Of a stretch of 64,000 nt of DNA, positions 35,313 through 44,671 are shown one piece after another. The DNA is from Pikeienuella piscinae (GTDB lineage Bacteria > Pseudomonadota > Alphaproteobacteria > Rhodobacterales > Rhodobacteraceae). Where the stretch lies: the NCBI RefSeq assembly GCF_011044155.1, contig NZ_CP049056.1:868001-932000 (forward strand). Reading direction: 5' to 3'. Made by a program: the position numbers and the translations under genes. Every line of letters starts with the position of its first letter. The stretch's first letter is position 1. Under the pieces are notes generated by a model. The model was not told the origin of the DNA, did not search any database, and saw only the letters and a list, made by a program, of their open reading frames with translations.

Positions 35313-36469
35313 CGACGCCCTGGCTGGACGTCATCGGAATCGGCGAGGCCGGGCTGGAGGGGCTGTCCGCGGAGGCACGCGCGAAGCTCCGCGCGGCGAA
35401 GGTCGTCATGGGCGGCGAGCGCTTTCCAGAGCTCCCGCCTGAAATCTCCGCGCGCCGTCTCCCCTGGCCGTCGCCTTTCGCGGCGATGGTCGCGGCGATC
35501 CGGGCCGAGCGCGGACGGCGACTCGTCCTGCTCGTGACGGGTGATCCGCTCTGGTATTCGGTCGGCGCGCGGCTGCTCAGGGCGATCCCGGGCGAGGAGA
35601 TCCGCTTTCACCCGCAGCTTTCCGCCTTCCAGTTCGCCGCCGCCCGGATGCGCTGGAGCCTCGCCGATGTCGAGACGCTGAGCATTCATCGCCGCCCGGC
35701 GGAGACCGCGATCCGCTATTTCGCGCCGGGCGCGCGGCTGCTGCTGCTCGCGGAAGGCGCCGAGACCCCGCCGACGGTCGCGCGGCTTCTGACCGAGCGG
35801 GGCTACGGGCCGAGCCGTCTGACGGTTCTCGGTGCGCTCGGCGGCGCGGCGGAGACGCGGATCGACGGAATCGCGGAGAGCTGGTCCGCCCCCTGCCCCG
35901 ATTTTCTGACGCTGGCGGTGGAATGCCGGGCCGAGGATGGCGCGACGCTTGAAGCGGGCGCGTCCTCGGACGCCGCGCTCGCCGGGCTCGCCCCCGCGCC
36001 CGCGCCGGCCCGCGCCGCCGCGCTCGCGGCGCTCTGGCCGCGCCGCGGGGCGGCGCTTTGGGCGATCGGGCCGGGGGCCGGCGCCATCGCCATCGACTGG
36101 ATGCGCGCCGCGCGCGACGCCGAAGCGGCGACGACCGGCCCCGACGATCTGCCGGAGATCGCCGCGCGTCTCGGCGCGCCGCGCCTGCGCCGGGTCGGCT
36201 CCGTCACCGCCGCGCGCGAAGCCTTTCCGCGCCCGGCGGCGGTCTTTCTGGGCGCGCCGGACGATGCGACCCTTGAGGACTGCCTGCGCGCGCTGCCGCC
36301 GCAAGGACGGCTTCTGGCGGAGGCGCGCGACGCAGCGGCGGCGCGGCGGCTGGTCGCGATGCAGGCGCGGCGCGGCGGCGCGCTCGAACGCATCACCACA
36401 TCCCGCCCGGCGCCCGGTGGAGGATGGGCGGAGACCCCCGCCATCGTCCACTGGCGGCTCATTCGATGA
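35309..36469 (+). CDS. cobL: CobL-like precorrin methyltransferase with degenerate C-terminal CbiT half
   Basis: 386 residues. The N-terminal CbiE-type tetrapyrrole methylase domain (residues 1-205) looks intact, with VIGIGEAGLEGLS, TGDPLWYSVGARLL (77-90) and HPQLSAFQFAAARM. The C-terminal half should be CbiT, which methylates C15 and decarboxylates. It keeps only a faint match: LWAIGPGAGAIAIDWMR (250-266) where CbiT normally has LWDvGaGsGSvaIEW, and the preceding TKrE segment is missing. CobL normally performs both C5 and C15 methylation of precorrin-6Y in aerobic cobalamin synthesis. No other cob gene is present. It is coupled to the oxidoreductase by ATGA. Confidence 0.75.
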   Translation: MTTPWLDVIGIGEAGLEGLSAEARAKLRAAKVVMGGERFPELPPEISARRLPWPSPFAAMVAAIRAERGRRLVLLVTGDPLWYSVGARLLRAIPGEEIRFHPQLSAFQFAAARMRWSLADVETLSIHRRPAETAIRYFAPGARLLLLAEGAETPPTVARLLTERGYGPSRLTVLGALGGAAETRIDGIAESWSAPCPDFLTLAVECRAEDGATLEAGASSDAALAGLAPAPAPARAAALAALWPRRGAALWAIGPGAGAIAIDWMRAARDAEAATTGPDDLPEIAARLGAPRLRRVGSVTAAREAFPRPAAVFLGAPDDATLEDCLRALPPQGRLLAEARDAAAARRLVAMQARRGGALERITTSRPAPGGGWAETPAIVHWRLIR

Positions 36470-36486
36470 GCGCATAGGGTGCGGGG

Positions 36487-36687
36487 ATGGAGTCCAGACC
36501 CGTCAATCTCCGCCTCGCCCGCAAGGCGAAAGCCCGCGCCGCGGCCCGCGCCGAGGCGAACGCCAACGCCGCCGCGCATGGCCGCACGAAAGGCGAGCGC
36601 GCCGCCAACGCCGCGAAGGCGGCGCGCTTCGAAGCCCGCCTTGACGGCCACCGCGTTGAGACTCGCTTGAAGGACGACCGCGAATGA
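36487..36687 (+). CDS. DUF4169 family small basic protein
   Basis: 66 residues, very rich in Arg, Ala and Lys. The opening VNLRLARKAKARAAARAEAN and the GRTKGERAANAAKAARFEAR repeat-like helix match the DUF4169 family of alphaproteobacteria, with a terminal LDGHRVE. Probably one long helix, possibly nucleic-acid or ribosome associated, but its function is unknown. Its stop overlaps the nitroreductase start (ATGA). Confidence 0.8.
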   Translation: MESRPVNLRLARKAKARAAARAEANANAAAHGRTKGERAANAAKAARFEARLDGHRVETRLKDDRE

Positions 36688-37361
36688 GGGTCTCGGAGGC
36701 GCTTCGCACCCGCATCACCTGCCGCGCCTTCCTGCCCGACCCGCCCGAGGAAGCGGTCGTTCGCCGGGTCGTCGATATGGCGAAGCACGCGCCATCCGGC
36801 GGCAATCTTCAGCCGTGGCGGGTCTATGTGCTCGGCGGCGGGGCGCTCGGCGCGCTCAAGGCCGCCGTCGCCGAAGCGCGCGAGACGCACCCGATGGGTT
36901 TCAAGCCCGAATACGCGATCTACCCGTCGCCTCTGATCGAGCCTTACGAGTCCCGACGGCGCAAATGCGGGGAGGACATGTATGCGACCATCGGCGTCAC
37001 GCGCGAGGACCGGGCCGGACGGCGCGCCCAGTTCGCGCGGAACTTCGCCTTCTTCGGCGCCCCTGTCGGTTTGTTTCTCTATCTGGACCGCACCATGGGT
37101 CCGCCGCAATGGTCGGACGCCGGCATGTTCCTTCAGAGCCTGATGCTGGCGGCGCGCGAAGAGGGCCTGCATAGCTGCGCACAGGAAGCCTGGGCGATGT
37201 GGAGCGACCTGGTCGGGGCGCATACAGGGGCGCCCGACAACCTGATGCTGTTCTGCGGCCTGGGGCTCGGATTCATGGACGAAAGCGCGCCGATCAACGC
37301 GCTCCGGACCGACCGGGCGCCGCTGGGCGAATTCGCCGAGTTCATCGGTTTCGGAGACTGA
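36684..37361 (+). CDS. Nitroreductase family protein
   Basis: A 225-residue FMN-dependent NfsA/NfsB-like fold. The N-terminal RTRITCRAFLPDPP and HAPSGGNLQPWRVYVL carry the FMN phosphate and isoalloxazine contacts. QSLMLAAREEGLHSCAQEAW is the dimer-interface helix region. Such enzymes reduce nitroaromatics or quinones with NAD(P)H; the physiological substrate is unknown. Coupled to the DUF4169 gene. Confidence 0.88.
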   Translation: MRVSEALRTRITCRAFLPDPPEEAVVRRVVDMAKHAPSGGNLQPWRVYVLGGGALGALKAAVAEARETHPMGFKPEYAIYPSPLIEPYESRRRKCGEDMYATIGVTREDRAGRRAQFARNFAFFGAPVGLFLYLDRTMGPPQWSDAGMFLQSLMLAAREEGLHSCAQEAWAMWSDLVGAHTGAPDNLMLFCGLGLGFMDESAPINALRTDRAPLGEFAEFIGFGD

Positions 37362-37419
37362 CGCGGCGCGCCGGGTTGGCGCCCAAATGCGCCGCGCGAC
37401 AGCTATGGAGAGCGCAGCA

Positions 37420-37881
37420 ATGACATTTCGCACCGCCTTGCGCCGCGCCGACCCGCGCGAGCCGGCCGCGACCGCGCTGCTGGAGGCGAGCCATGCATTG
37501 ATGCGCGCGCTCTTTCCGGCCGAGACGAATCATTTCCTCTCCATCGACGCGCTCTGCGCGCCAGATATCCGATTCTTCCTCGCGGAGGGGGATCGCGACG
37601 CGCTCGGCTGCGGAGCGCTTGCGCTGCGGGACGGCTACGGTGAAATCAAGTCGATGTTCGTCGCGCCCGAGGCGCGCGGAACCGGCGCCGGCGCCGCGAT
37701 CCTGAACCGCATAGAGGATGAGGCCCGCGCCGCCGGTCTGCCCTGCCTGCGGCTGGAGACGGGCGACCGGCTGCACGCGGCGCATCGCCTCTATCTCCGG
37801 TGCGGTTTCGGCTTTCGCGGGCCGTTCGGCGCCTACAGCGCCGCGCCGGAGAGCCTTTTCATGGAGAAGCCGCTGACATGA
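37420..37881 (+). CDS. GNAT-family N-acetyltransferase
   Basis: 153 residues from ATG 37420, chosen for the GGAG upstream; a start at 37387 would add 11 residues. Motif A for acetyl-CoA binding is MFVAPEARGTGAGAAILNRI (about residues 79-98), and motif B has YLRCGFGFRGPFGAY. Resembles small-molecule acetyltransferases; substrate unknown. Coupled by ATGA to a second GNAT gene. Confidence 0.87.
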   Translation: MTFRTALRRADPREPAATALLEASHALMRALFPAETNHFLSIDALCAPDIRFFLAEGDRDALGCGALALRDGYGEIKSMFVAPEARGTGAGAAILNRIEDEARAAGLPCLRLETGDRLHAAHRLYLRCGFGFRGPFGAYSAAPESLFMEKPLT

Positions 37882-38372
37882 CGCCGACGCTCCGCCGCGC
37901 CGGGCCGGAAGAGGACTGGACGACGATCCACCGCTTCGTCCTCAAGGCGTTCCAGCACATGGACGGCCGCATCGACCCGCCATCCTCGATCCACCGATGG
38001 ACGCCCGGTCTGTTCGCGGCCGAGGCCGGCGCCGGCGCCGCCTTTCTCGCGTTTGCGGACGGTCGCCTCATCGGTTGCCTCTTCGCCAGGCCGGAGCGAA
38101 ACGCGCTCTATCTGGGCAAGGTCGCCGTCGCAGCGGAGTGGCGCGGACATGGGCTGGCCCGCGCGCTGGTCGGAGCCGCGGAAGCGGAGGCGCGAGCCCG
38201 GGGGATGAACGCGCTGGTCCTTCAGACCCGGATCGAGCTGCGGGAGACCCACGCCGCCTTCGCCGCGCTCGGCTTCGCCAGGATCGCGATGACGCGCCAC
38301 CCCGGCTTTGATCGTCCGACCTCGATCATCATGTCCAAATCGCTCGCCGGACAAGGGCGCCGCGCCGTGTGA
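37878..38372 (+). CDS. GNAT-family N-acetyltransferase
   Basis: 164 residues. Acetyl-CoA motif A is KVAVAAEWRGHGLARALVGA (about residues 77-96). It is followed by ARARGMNALVLQTRIEL and FAALGFARIAMTRHPGF, the usual beta-strand and Tyr/Phe region. The start overlaps the previous stop (ATGA), so the two acetyltransferases are translated together, though they are not close paralogues. Substrate unknown. Confidence 0.87.
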   Translation: MTPTLRRAGPEEDWTTIHRFVLKAFQHMDGRIDPPSSIHRWTPGLFAAEAGAGAAFLAFADGRLIGCLFARPERNALYLGKVAVAAEWRGHGLARALVGAAEAEARARGMNALVLQTRIELRETHAAFAALGFARIAMTRHPGFDRPTSIIMSKSLAGQGRRAV

Positions 38373-38500
38373 AAATCCGTCTCGCGGACGATCGCGCCAA
38401 AATCGCCGCGCCTTCGCCTTTCAATCGCCCTTCACTTTTGACCAGATACCGGCGAGAGAAGGACTGATTCCAGCGCCCGGCGCCGGACGGAGGGAGCATC

Positions 38501-38887
38501 ATGGCCGAATACAGCTACAAGACCGTCGCCGCGCCGCGCAAACCGCGCAAGACCCGCGGCGTGCGCGGCGCAGAGGCGCTGATCGCGCACGCGGTCGGCG
38601 AGATCATCCAGGCGGAAGCGGCGAACGGATGGGAATATCTGCGCACCGACAGCATCCCCGTCGAAGAGGGCGGCGGCGTGTTTTCACGCGCCGTCACCGT
38701 TTGGCGCGCCGTCATGGTGTTCCGGCGCGCGGTTGACGCCCCCTCCCGGAACGACGCGGCCGCCGCGCCCGAATTCGAGCCGCGCGACCCGGACGAGCTG
38801 CGCGAGCCGTTCATGCGCGTCGCCACGACCACACCGGCCTCGCCCGGCTACCAGCCCCCGTCGATCGGCGGCGCGAAACGCGAGTAG
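38501..38887 (+). CDS. DUF4177 domain protein
   Basis: 128 residues with a GAGGGAG ribosome site. The segment YSYKTVAAPRKPRK, then INxxxxxGWE-like EIIQAEAANGWEYLRTDSIP, is typical of the short DUF4177 beta-alpha-beta unit. The C-terminal 40 residues are proline-rich and probably disordered (PPSIGGAKRE end). Function unknown. Confidence 0.7.
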   Translation: MAEYSYKTVAAPRKPRKTRGVRGAEALIAHAVGEIIQAEAANGWEYLRTDSIPVEEGGGVFSRAVTVWRAVMVFRRAVDAPSRNDAAAAPEFEPRDPDELREPFMRVATTTPASPGYQPPSIGGAKRE

Positions 38888-38923
38888 ACGGCGCCGGGCC
38901 GTCGACGCGATACGCGCCGCGCG

Positions 38924-39517
38924 TCACGCGGCGGTCTTGTCGAGCAGCCCCGTACCCAGCCGTCCCATCGCCGCCATCACCGTCGCCGCTTTCATTTCAG
39001 TATCCGCCACCTTGTCGGCGTCGACGATCACGACATCGCCCTTGAGCGCGGAGGGGGCGCCGGGCAGGTAAACGATCGCCCGCCCATCCGGCGTGTGCCC
39101 CACCAGGAAACCGACACGCTGGTGATCGATGTAACTGACCTCGACAACCTTCAACGCATCGTCGGCATCGACCCGATCAAGATTGCCGGACATGTCGGCG
39201 ACCATCTGCCGGATCACCGTGTAGACCGGCAGCCGCTCCAGCACCGCGCGCTCCAGCGCGACGAATGTGCGCTTGCCGGGAGCGGTGCTGGCGAAGATTC
39301 CCGCGGCGAGTGCGATGGAGACGAGAACCAGGATCGCGATCAGCAGAATCGCCACATTGGATTCAACGCCCGGCAGGAGCATCGAATGCAGCGCCTCGCC
39401 AACCTTGCGCGATATCCTCAGCAGTTTCTCAAATACGACCACAACGATCCCGATCGGCAACAGAAAAAGCAGCCCCCCGATAAAGAGACCCTTGATGAGG
39501 GCGAAAAACGGCTTCAT
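38924..39517 (-). CDS. DUF502 family membrane protein
   Basis: 197 residues from ATG 39517; upstream codons are non-coding. Two transmembrane helices (about residues 8-27 and 49-72) are followed by a conserved soluble region containing LERLPVYTVIRQMVADMSG, VGFLVGHTPDGRAIVYLPGA and KVADTEMKAATVMAAMGRLG, the typical DUF502 pattern. Likely an inner-membrane protein of unknown role. Confidence 0.88.
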   Translation of the reverse strand: MKPFFALIKGLFIGGLLFLLPIGIVVVVFEKLLRISRKVGEALHSMLLPGVESNVAILLIAILVLVSIALAAGIFASTAPGKRTFVALERAVLERLPVYTVIRQMVADMSGNLDRVDADDALKVVEVSYIDHQRVGFLVGHTPDGRAIVYLPGAPSALKGDVVIVDADKVADTEMKAATVMAAMGRLGTGLLDKTAA

Positions 39518-39671
39518 GGGAATTCCTTTTCCTCGGGGGCGTATTTGTCGCGACGATCCGCCACCATGGCGCATCTTCATCCGGGGACAGCGCGAAGTCA
39601 CGCCGAATGACGCAGCTCATTGCGCCGCCGACGGCCGGGACGCGCCGACTGCGGCGCCCTGCGCAGCCGGT

Positions 39672-40769
39672 TCAGACAGCGATCAGGTGATTGTCGAATT
39701 CGATCCGGTGACGGGCCGCGCGCAGCAGCGCGCCATCGGCCGCGCGACCGGCCCAGATTCCCCGTCCGGTCGTCGTCGCGAAACCCCGTTCGAACGCGGC
39801 GACGCCGCAGATATCCGCGGCCGCAACCCGGCATGAGCAGGATCCGGTCGCCGCGTCGAAGATCAACGCGGTTCCGCCGCGCGGCGAAGTGATCGCGACT
39901 TCGTCCCCCGTGGCGTCGATGGCGACGCTGCCGACATAGCCGCTCATCGAGGCCCAGTCGCGAAGGCGCGCGTCCGCCCAGATCAGCTCGCGGCCCGGCC
40001 GATGCAGGGCGAGAAGCGGGGGCGCCGACGCCTCGTCGCCCTGCCACTGCGCGCCGACGGCGACGAGGTCGCCCGCCACCGCGAGATGGCGGAGCGAGTT
40101 CAGCCTCAGCTCTTCGGGCGGCTCGACGATATTGCGGATCGCGCCATCCTTTGTCGAAAGCCACGCCAGATTCGGCCGCATCGTCGGAATGTTCAACTTG
40201 GCCCGGCCCGATTCCGGATGCGTTCGAATTCCGCCATTGGCGATCACGAGAGCGCCCCCGCCCCCGACCAGCTTCACGTCATGCGGCCCGATCCCGCCGG
40301 ACGGCGTCTCTCCAATCCGGCGGAACCCGGTGGCGGCGTCCCAGACCCCGATCCGCCCTTCGCCGCTCTCATAGGCGTTCTCGGTGGTGTAGAGCGTCGC
40401 GCCATCGGCGGAGAACGCGCCGTGGCCGTAAAAATGCCGCCCCTCCGGCGAATGAAGACGGGCGAGCTCCTCGCCCGTCGCACAGTCCAGCACCAGCGCG
40501 AAATCGCCGGGCCGGCGGGCGAAGGCGACCGCGATCGTCTGACTCGGATGCGCGGCGGCGGCGTGGCCCCGCCCCGGAAGCGCGAGGCGGAACGCCTCTT
40601 CGCCCTCGCCATCGATTCCGATCAGCGCGTAGCTCTGGTCGGGCAGGCGCGCGGAGGAAAGGAACCGGGCGCCGCCAAGCCCGGCCCAGCCAGCGGCGGG
40701 GGCCGCCGCGCCGAGCGCCAGGCCACCAAGCCCGGCCAGCGCGGCGCGGCGTGTCTGTCCGCTCCCCAC
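39672..40769 (-). CDS. DUF1513 family Tat-exported beta-propeller-like protein
   Basis: 365 residues. GTG 40769 is chosen because GGAG lies 7 nt upstream; a TTG at 40775 overlapping the imelysin stop is the alternative. The N-terminus has a twin-arginine signal (QTRRAALAGLGGLALG). The body has repeated beta-strand blocks (GHAAAAHPSQTIAVAFARRP, HGAFSADGATLYTTENAYE, GPHDVKLVGGGGALVIANGG), like a seven-bladed propeller. DUF1513 proteins accompany imelysins and di-heme proteins in periplasmic iron-uptake loci. It is the last gene of that leftward unit. Confidence 0.87.
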   Translation of the reverse strand: MGSGQTRRAALAGLGGLALGAAAPAAGWAGLGGARFLSSARLPDQSYALIGIDGEGEEAFRLALPGRGHAAAAHPSQTIAVAFARRPGDFALVLDCATGEELARLHSPEGRHFYGHGAFSADGATLYTTENAYESGEGRIGVWDAATGFRRIGETPSGGIGPHDVKLVGGGGALVIANGGIRTHPESGRAKLNIPTMRPNLAWLSTKDGAIRNIVEPPEELRLNSLRHLAVAGDLVAVGAQWQGDEASAPPLLALHRPGRELIWADARLRDWASMSGYVGSVAIDATGDEVAITSPRGGTALIFDAATGSCSCRVAAADICGVAAFERGFATTTGRGIWAGRAADGALLRAARHRIEFDNHLIAV

Positions 40770-40771
40770 GG

Positions 40772-41803
40772 TCAATCTCCATCCGTCGCGTTGAAGCCCT
40801 GCGCGACGCCAAGCGCGACGCCAAGCCCGGCCGCGACCGTGTCATGCAGCGAATGAACGGCGCCCCGCAGCGCATCAATCCTGATGCGCCGGCCGGGGTC
40901 GCCGACCGCCTCCGTCAAGGGCTCGGGCGCCGCCGCCGCGCTCTTCTCCGCATAGTCGAAGGCGGAGCGGATCGGCGCGTCGTCGGCGTCGGTCAACGCA
41001 GGGGCGAACACCGTCTCGTACATCCCGTCAACAGCCGCCAGCGAGAGCCGGATATTGCGTAGCGAACGACCGGAGCGCCAGGCCTCCGCCCGGCGCGGAT
41101 GCGGCGCCCGTAGCGTGCCGAGCGGGCGGTCGAGCCGAAGGTCGAGCGTCGCGCGCAGGCCCGCGAGCGCGGCCTTGTAAAGCGCCTGCGTCGGCTCCGC
41201 CGCGCCCAGATAGACGACGTTGTCCTCCGCGCCGGCGGAGCGGAAAAGCGCGGCGTAGCCGTCCCGCCATGCGGAAAGAATTTCACCGGATGTCCGCGCC
41301 ATGTCGTGAGCGATCGCCACAGTGAGCCGGCATCGATACTCGGCGGCGCCTGCGACGGAGATCTCCGGATCGAAAAGCAGGAAATCGAGCGCGAAGAGGC
41401 CCTTTCCCGCGACCGAGGTTTCAGCAAAGGCGTCCGGGTCGTCGACCGAGGGATCCTCCGCCGCGATCAGGCGGCGAAGAGTCTTCGGCGTATATCCTTT
41501 CGCGTCGGGCCAGAAGGCGATGGAGAATAGCCTGCCCTCCGCCTCCGCCGGACCGAAGGAAAGATGGCTGACGCCCATCCAGGCGTCGAACGCGGCATGA
41601 TAGGCGCCGATCGTCGTCTCCGCGTCGCAGGTCTTCGCGGCGCCCTCCAGCGCTGTCGCGGCGGCGAGAAGCCGCTCGTAACCCGGCAGGATATGGGCGG
41701 TCACCGCCCGCTCCGCCAAAGCCCGGTGGTCGACCTCCGCCGCAGCTGAGGGTGCGGCGGGACCCGCAAGGAAAAGCGCGAGAATGAGAACGACGCGACG
41801 CAT
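40772..41803 (-). CDS. Imelysin family periplasmic protein (second imelysin)
   Basis: 343 residues from ATG 41803, coupled to the di-heme gene stop (TGATG) with a GGAG site; a TTG one codon earlier is less likely. A signal peptide (MRRVVLILALFLAGPAAPSA) is followed by the imelysin-like four-helix repeats. This copy is shorter and more diverged than the other imelysin: the GxHxxE iron/metal motif is not clearly present. The segment LFALDFLLFDPEISVAGA occupies the position where the motif should fall. Probably binds a metal or partner in iron uptake. Confidence 0.85.
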   Translation of the reverse strand: MRRVVLILALFLAGPAAPSAAAEVDHRALAERAVTAHILPGYERLLAAATALEGAAKTCDAETTIGAYHAAFDAWMGVSHLSFGPAEAEGRLFSIAFWPDAKGYTPKTLRRLIAAEDPSVDDPDAFAETSVAGKGLFALDFLLFDPEISVAGAAEYRCRLTVAIAHDMARTSGEILSAWRDGYAALFRSAGAEDNVVYLGAAEPTQALYKAALAGLRATLDLRLDRPLGTLRAPHPRRAEAWRSGRSLRNIRLSLAAVDGMYETVFAPALTDADDAPIRSAFDYAEKSAAAAPEPLTEAVGDPGRRIRIDALRGAVHSLHDTVAAGLGVALGVAQGFNATDGD

Positions 41804-43344
41804 CAAAGAGACTCCAGGAACCTGATGAGCGCAGCGCGGTCGGCTTTCGGCATCGTCGTCACCGCATCGCGCGCCGTCTGCGCCTCGCCGCCATGCCAGA
41901 GGATGGCCTCCAGAAACCCGCGCGCGCGCCCGTCATGAAGGAAATATTCATGGCCGTTGACCGTCCGGGTCAGACCGACGCCCCAGAGCGGCGCCGTCCG
42001 CCATTCCCGGCCGGTGGCGCGGCCTTCGGGATAACCGTCCGCCAGCCCTTCGCCCATGTCGTGCAAGAGAAGATCGGTATAGGGCCAGATCAGCTGAAAG
42101 CTCTGCGCCGGCTGATCGACCAACCGGTCGGTGACGAATTTCGGCCGGTGGCAGGCGGCGCAACCGGTCTCGTAGAAAACCCGCTTGCCGCGCAGCACCT
42201 CCGGATCATCCACATCGCGCCGGGCCGGAACGGCGAGGTTGCGGCTGTAGAATGTGACCAGCTCCAGCCCCTCCTCACCGATCTCGAAGCCGTCGTCACG
42301 CGCGTCGCCGCCGTGAGGCGCCTTACGGCAACGTGTCTGCGCCGCCGTGCAGTCCCCCCACCCCTCGGGATGAAGCGGGGTGGAAATTCCAAGATCGGCG
42401 GCGAAGGCGGCGGCGGCCTGCTCGCGGATCGTCGCCTTGCCGGCCTTGTAGCCGAACCGGCCGACCCGCACGGCGTTCCATTCGGTCGACCAGGCGATCT
42501 GCGGCTTGCCGGAAATACCGTCGCCGTCAGAATCGTCAGGGTCGGCCCAGGCGAGGATATCCGCCTCCGGTATCGCCTCCAGCAACCCGAGCCCGATCAT
42601 CTGCGGCGCGACGCGGGGCGACAGGGCGGCGGCGGCGCCGAGCGGCCCGTAGGCCGGGTCGGCGACGTTGTAGGTCGGACGGCGAAGATGCGCGACCTCG
42701 CCGCCGGAAAGGGGCACCTCGATCTCTTCATAGCCGACCTCGACGCGCCCTTCCGCCGCCTGGCCCTGAATGCCGAGATCCTGCACCTGTCCGCCATAGA
42801 CCGGATGCGGCGCGGTCGGCGCATAATCCAGATAGCTCGCGAGTTCCGCGCGCAGCGCCGCGCGCTCGACCGGGACCGAGATCTTCAGCGCGAACGAGAC
42901 CGCGTCGCCGGCCGCAGCGTCCGGCGGGTGGCCGCGCCCGTCCTTCAGATGGCAATGCTGACAGGCGCGCGCGTTGAAGAGCGGGCCCAGCCCGTCGGAG
43001 GCGAGCGTGGAAGACGGCGCGGAGACCCAGAGCTTCCGGAAGAGGCCGTTGCCGACCTTGAAATCCAGCTCACGCGCGAAGGGCATCGAAGGCGAGAAAT
43101 GCGAGTACGCGTCCGCGTTCAGCCGCTTTTGCGAGGTGGCGGCGCCGGCTGGCAGCCGTTCGAACCGCTCCGGCCCGCTGAAGTCGGAGGTTGGTCGGGT
43201 GACGGCTTCAATGCGCGCGCGCTCGGCGTCGGTGCGCGGGACGATGTGCAGATAGGCCCGCTCGCCGCCCGCCAGCGGGGCGGCGATGGAAGCGGCGACG
43301 ACGAAGCTCGCAAGGATCACGATGCCGCGCGGGGGCCGATGCAT
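41803..43344 (-). CDS. Periplasmic di-heme oxidoreductase-like protein (DUF1111)
   Basis: 513 residues with a signal peptide (about 1-27). Two c-type heme sites are present: CQHCH (residues 128-132) and CAACH (395-399). Family members found with imelysins are proposed to be thiol or ferrous-iron oxidoreductases, and in some cases MbnH-like di-heme enzymes. A calcium-binding-like DPDDSDGDGISGKPQIAW loop lies at about 268-285. The gene starts the block di-heme, imelysin 2, DUF1513, with overlapping junctions. Confidence 0.9.
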   Translation of the reverse strand: MHRPPRGIVILASFVVAASIAAPLAGGERAYLHIVPRTDAERARIEAVTRPTSDFSGPERFERLPAGAATSQKRLNADAYSHFSPSMPFARELDFKVGNGLFRKLWVSAPSSTLASDGLGPLFNARACQHCHLKDGRGHPPDAAAGDAVSFALKISVPVERAALRAELASYLDYAPTAPHPVYGGQVQDLGIQGQAAEGRVEVGYEEIEVPLSGGEVAHLRRPTYNVADPAYGPLGAAAALSPRVAPQMIGLGLLEAIPEADILAWADPDDSDGDGISGKPQIAWSTEWNAVRVGRFGYKAGKATIREQAAAAFAADLGISTPLHPEGWGDCTAAQTRCRKAPHGGDARDDGFEIGEEGLELVTFYSRNLAVPARRDVDDPEVLRGKRVFYETGCAACHRPKFVTDRLVDQPAQSFQLIWPYTDLLLHDMGEGLADGYPEGRATGREWRTAPLWGVGLTRTVNGHEYFLHDGRARGFLEAILWHGGEAQTARDAVTTMPKADRAALIRFLESL

Positions 43345-43458
43345 CAGCGGGACTCACTCGACTGCATATTGCTGATCGTTATACTCGGAAAAGCGCAGGA
43401 ACCAGCCTCCGACAGCGCCGGGCCGCGCGGCCCGGCGGAAATGACGCACCGGACAGCT

Positions 43459-44613
43459 TCAGAATCCGAACTCATAGACAAGAAGCGCGCCGACGGTGTG
43501 GCTCTCAACGCCGCCTTCATCGCCATAGCGATAGCCGGCGCCGACGCTCAGGCCCTCAGCGATCTCGTATTCCGCCGAGACCGTGGCGAGATGATCGGTC
43601 GACGCGTGCTGGACATCGCGAAGCGAGTAGACGCCGGAAAGCGTGACCGGCCCGACCGGCGCAGCCAGTCCGAGGGCGCCGTAGACGGCGCTATCGCTCG
43701 ACCCGTCGAAATTCGGGAAATACGCGAATTCGCCAAGCATCTCGACACCGCTTCCGCCGATCGGCGCGCTCGCTCCGGCGACGAAGCCGTATTCGTCCTT
43801 CGCATCGCCGACGCCTTCGGCCTGTCGGCGGAAACCGAGATTGTAGGTGAACCCATCCGCTTCCCCGGCGAGCGAAACGACAAAGCTCTCCGGCGCGTCG
43901 GTGTTGGAGACGCCCCCATCGCTCTCGTCGAGATTTCCGCGATTGGAGAAGAGGCTGTCCGAGAAGATCGTGCGATCGGCCATGTAGGCGGCGATGGTGA
44001 ATGCGGCGTCGCCGCCGCCAAGCTCGAACGGAATCTCGATGGCCGCGCCGAGCTTCTCGGTCAGTTCGTAATCCTCGGCGAAGTCGGCCCCGTAGAGCCC
44101 CGGCGCAGCGTCCCAGGCGAAGCCGAAGGCGGGGTCATACTTGCCGGCGAGCGCGGCGGCGGGCCCGAAATCGCGCCGGAAGTAAAGCTCCTCCATGTAG
44201 AGGCCCTGATCCTCGAACTCCCGGTCGTCATTCGGGCCGGGGTCGCGGATCGGTTCGAACACCAGTGTGGTGTTGAGGCTGGTGGAGGCGGAGAACTCCA
44301 GCGAAAGCGCCGCTTCCGTGGTGTTGTAGAGGTCGTTGATCTCCGCCGTCTTGTCGTCGCTATCGAAGGTGTAATCGTCCTCCACCTCGATCGCGACGCC
44401 GCCTGTCAAGCGCGGGTAGGATGGCGCGCGCGTCGCCTGCGCTTCCGCTTCCTCGCCTTTGGCGAGCGCCCCGGAATCGACCGTGCCGAGCGGGGCTTCC
44501 GTCGCCGTCTGCTGCGCGCTTGCGGGCTGCGGAGCGCCAACGAAAGACACGGGAAGAATGCACAGCGCCGACAGCGCCATCGGGCGGAATCGCCCGTTGC
44601 GGTTGTTGTTCAC
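43459..44613 (-). CDS. Outer-membrane beta-barrel protein, LbtU-like
   Basis: 384 residues starting at GTG 44613 with AAGGA 9 nt upstream. A signal peptide (to about residue 34, ASA-QQT) is followed by alternating amphipathic beta-strands with tight turns, and the terminal residues LLVYEFGF give the C-terminal phenylalanine used for BAM insertion. The pattern (TGGVAIEVEDDYTF, EELYFRRDFGPAAALAGKYD, GAGYRYGDEGG) resembles LbtU-type siderophore porins and related barrels. It sits between imelysin 1 and the di-heme gene, so an iron-entry role fits; the substrate is unknown. Confidence 0.72.
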   Translation of the reverse strand: MNNNRNGRFRPMALSALCILPVSFVGAPQPASAQQTATEAPLGTVDSGALAKGEEAEAQATRAPSYPRLTGGVAIEVEDDYTFDSDDKTAEINDLYNTTEAALSLEFSASTSLNTTLVFEPIRDPGPNDDREFEDQGLYMEELYFRRDFGPAAALAGKYDPAFGFAWDAAPGLYGADFAEDYELTEKLGAAIEIPFELGGGDAAFTIAAYMADRTIFSDSLFSNRGNLDESDGGVSNTDAPESFVVSLAGEADGFTYNLGFRRQAEGVGDAKDEYGFVAGASAPIGGSGVEMLGEFAYFPNFDGSSDSAVYGALGLAAPVGPVTLSGVYSLRDVQHASTDHLATVSAEYEIAEGLSVGAGYRYGDEGGVESHTVGALLVYEFGF

Positions 44614-44671
44614 CTTAGATTGTCCTTGGTTGTTGTCGGCCGGCTGCGGATCTGGCTGCGACGTTGTGATC

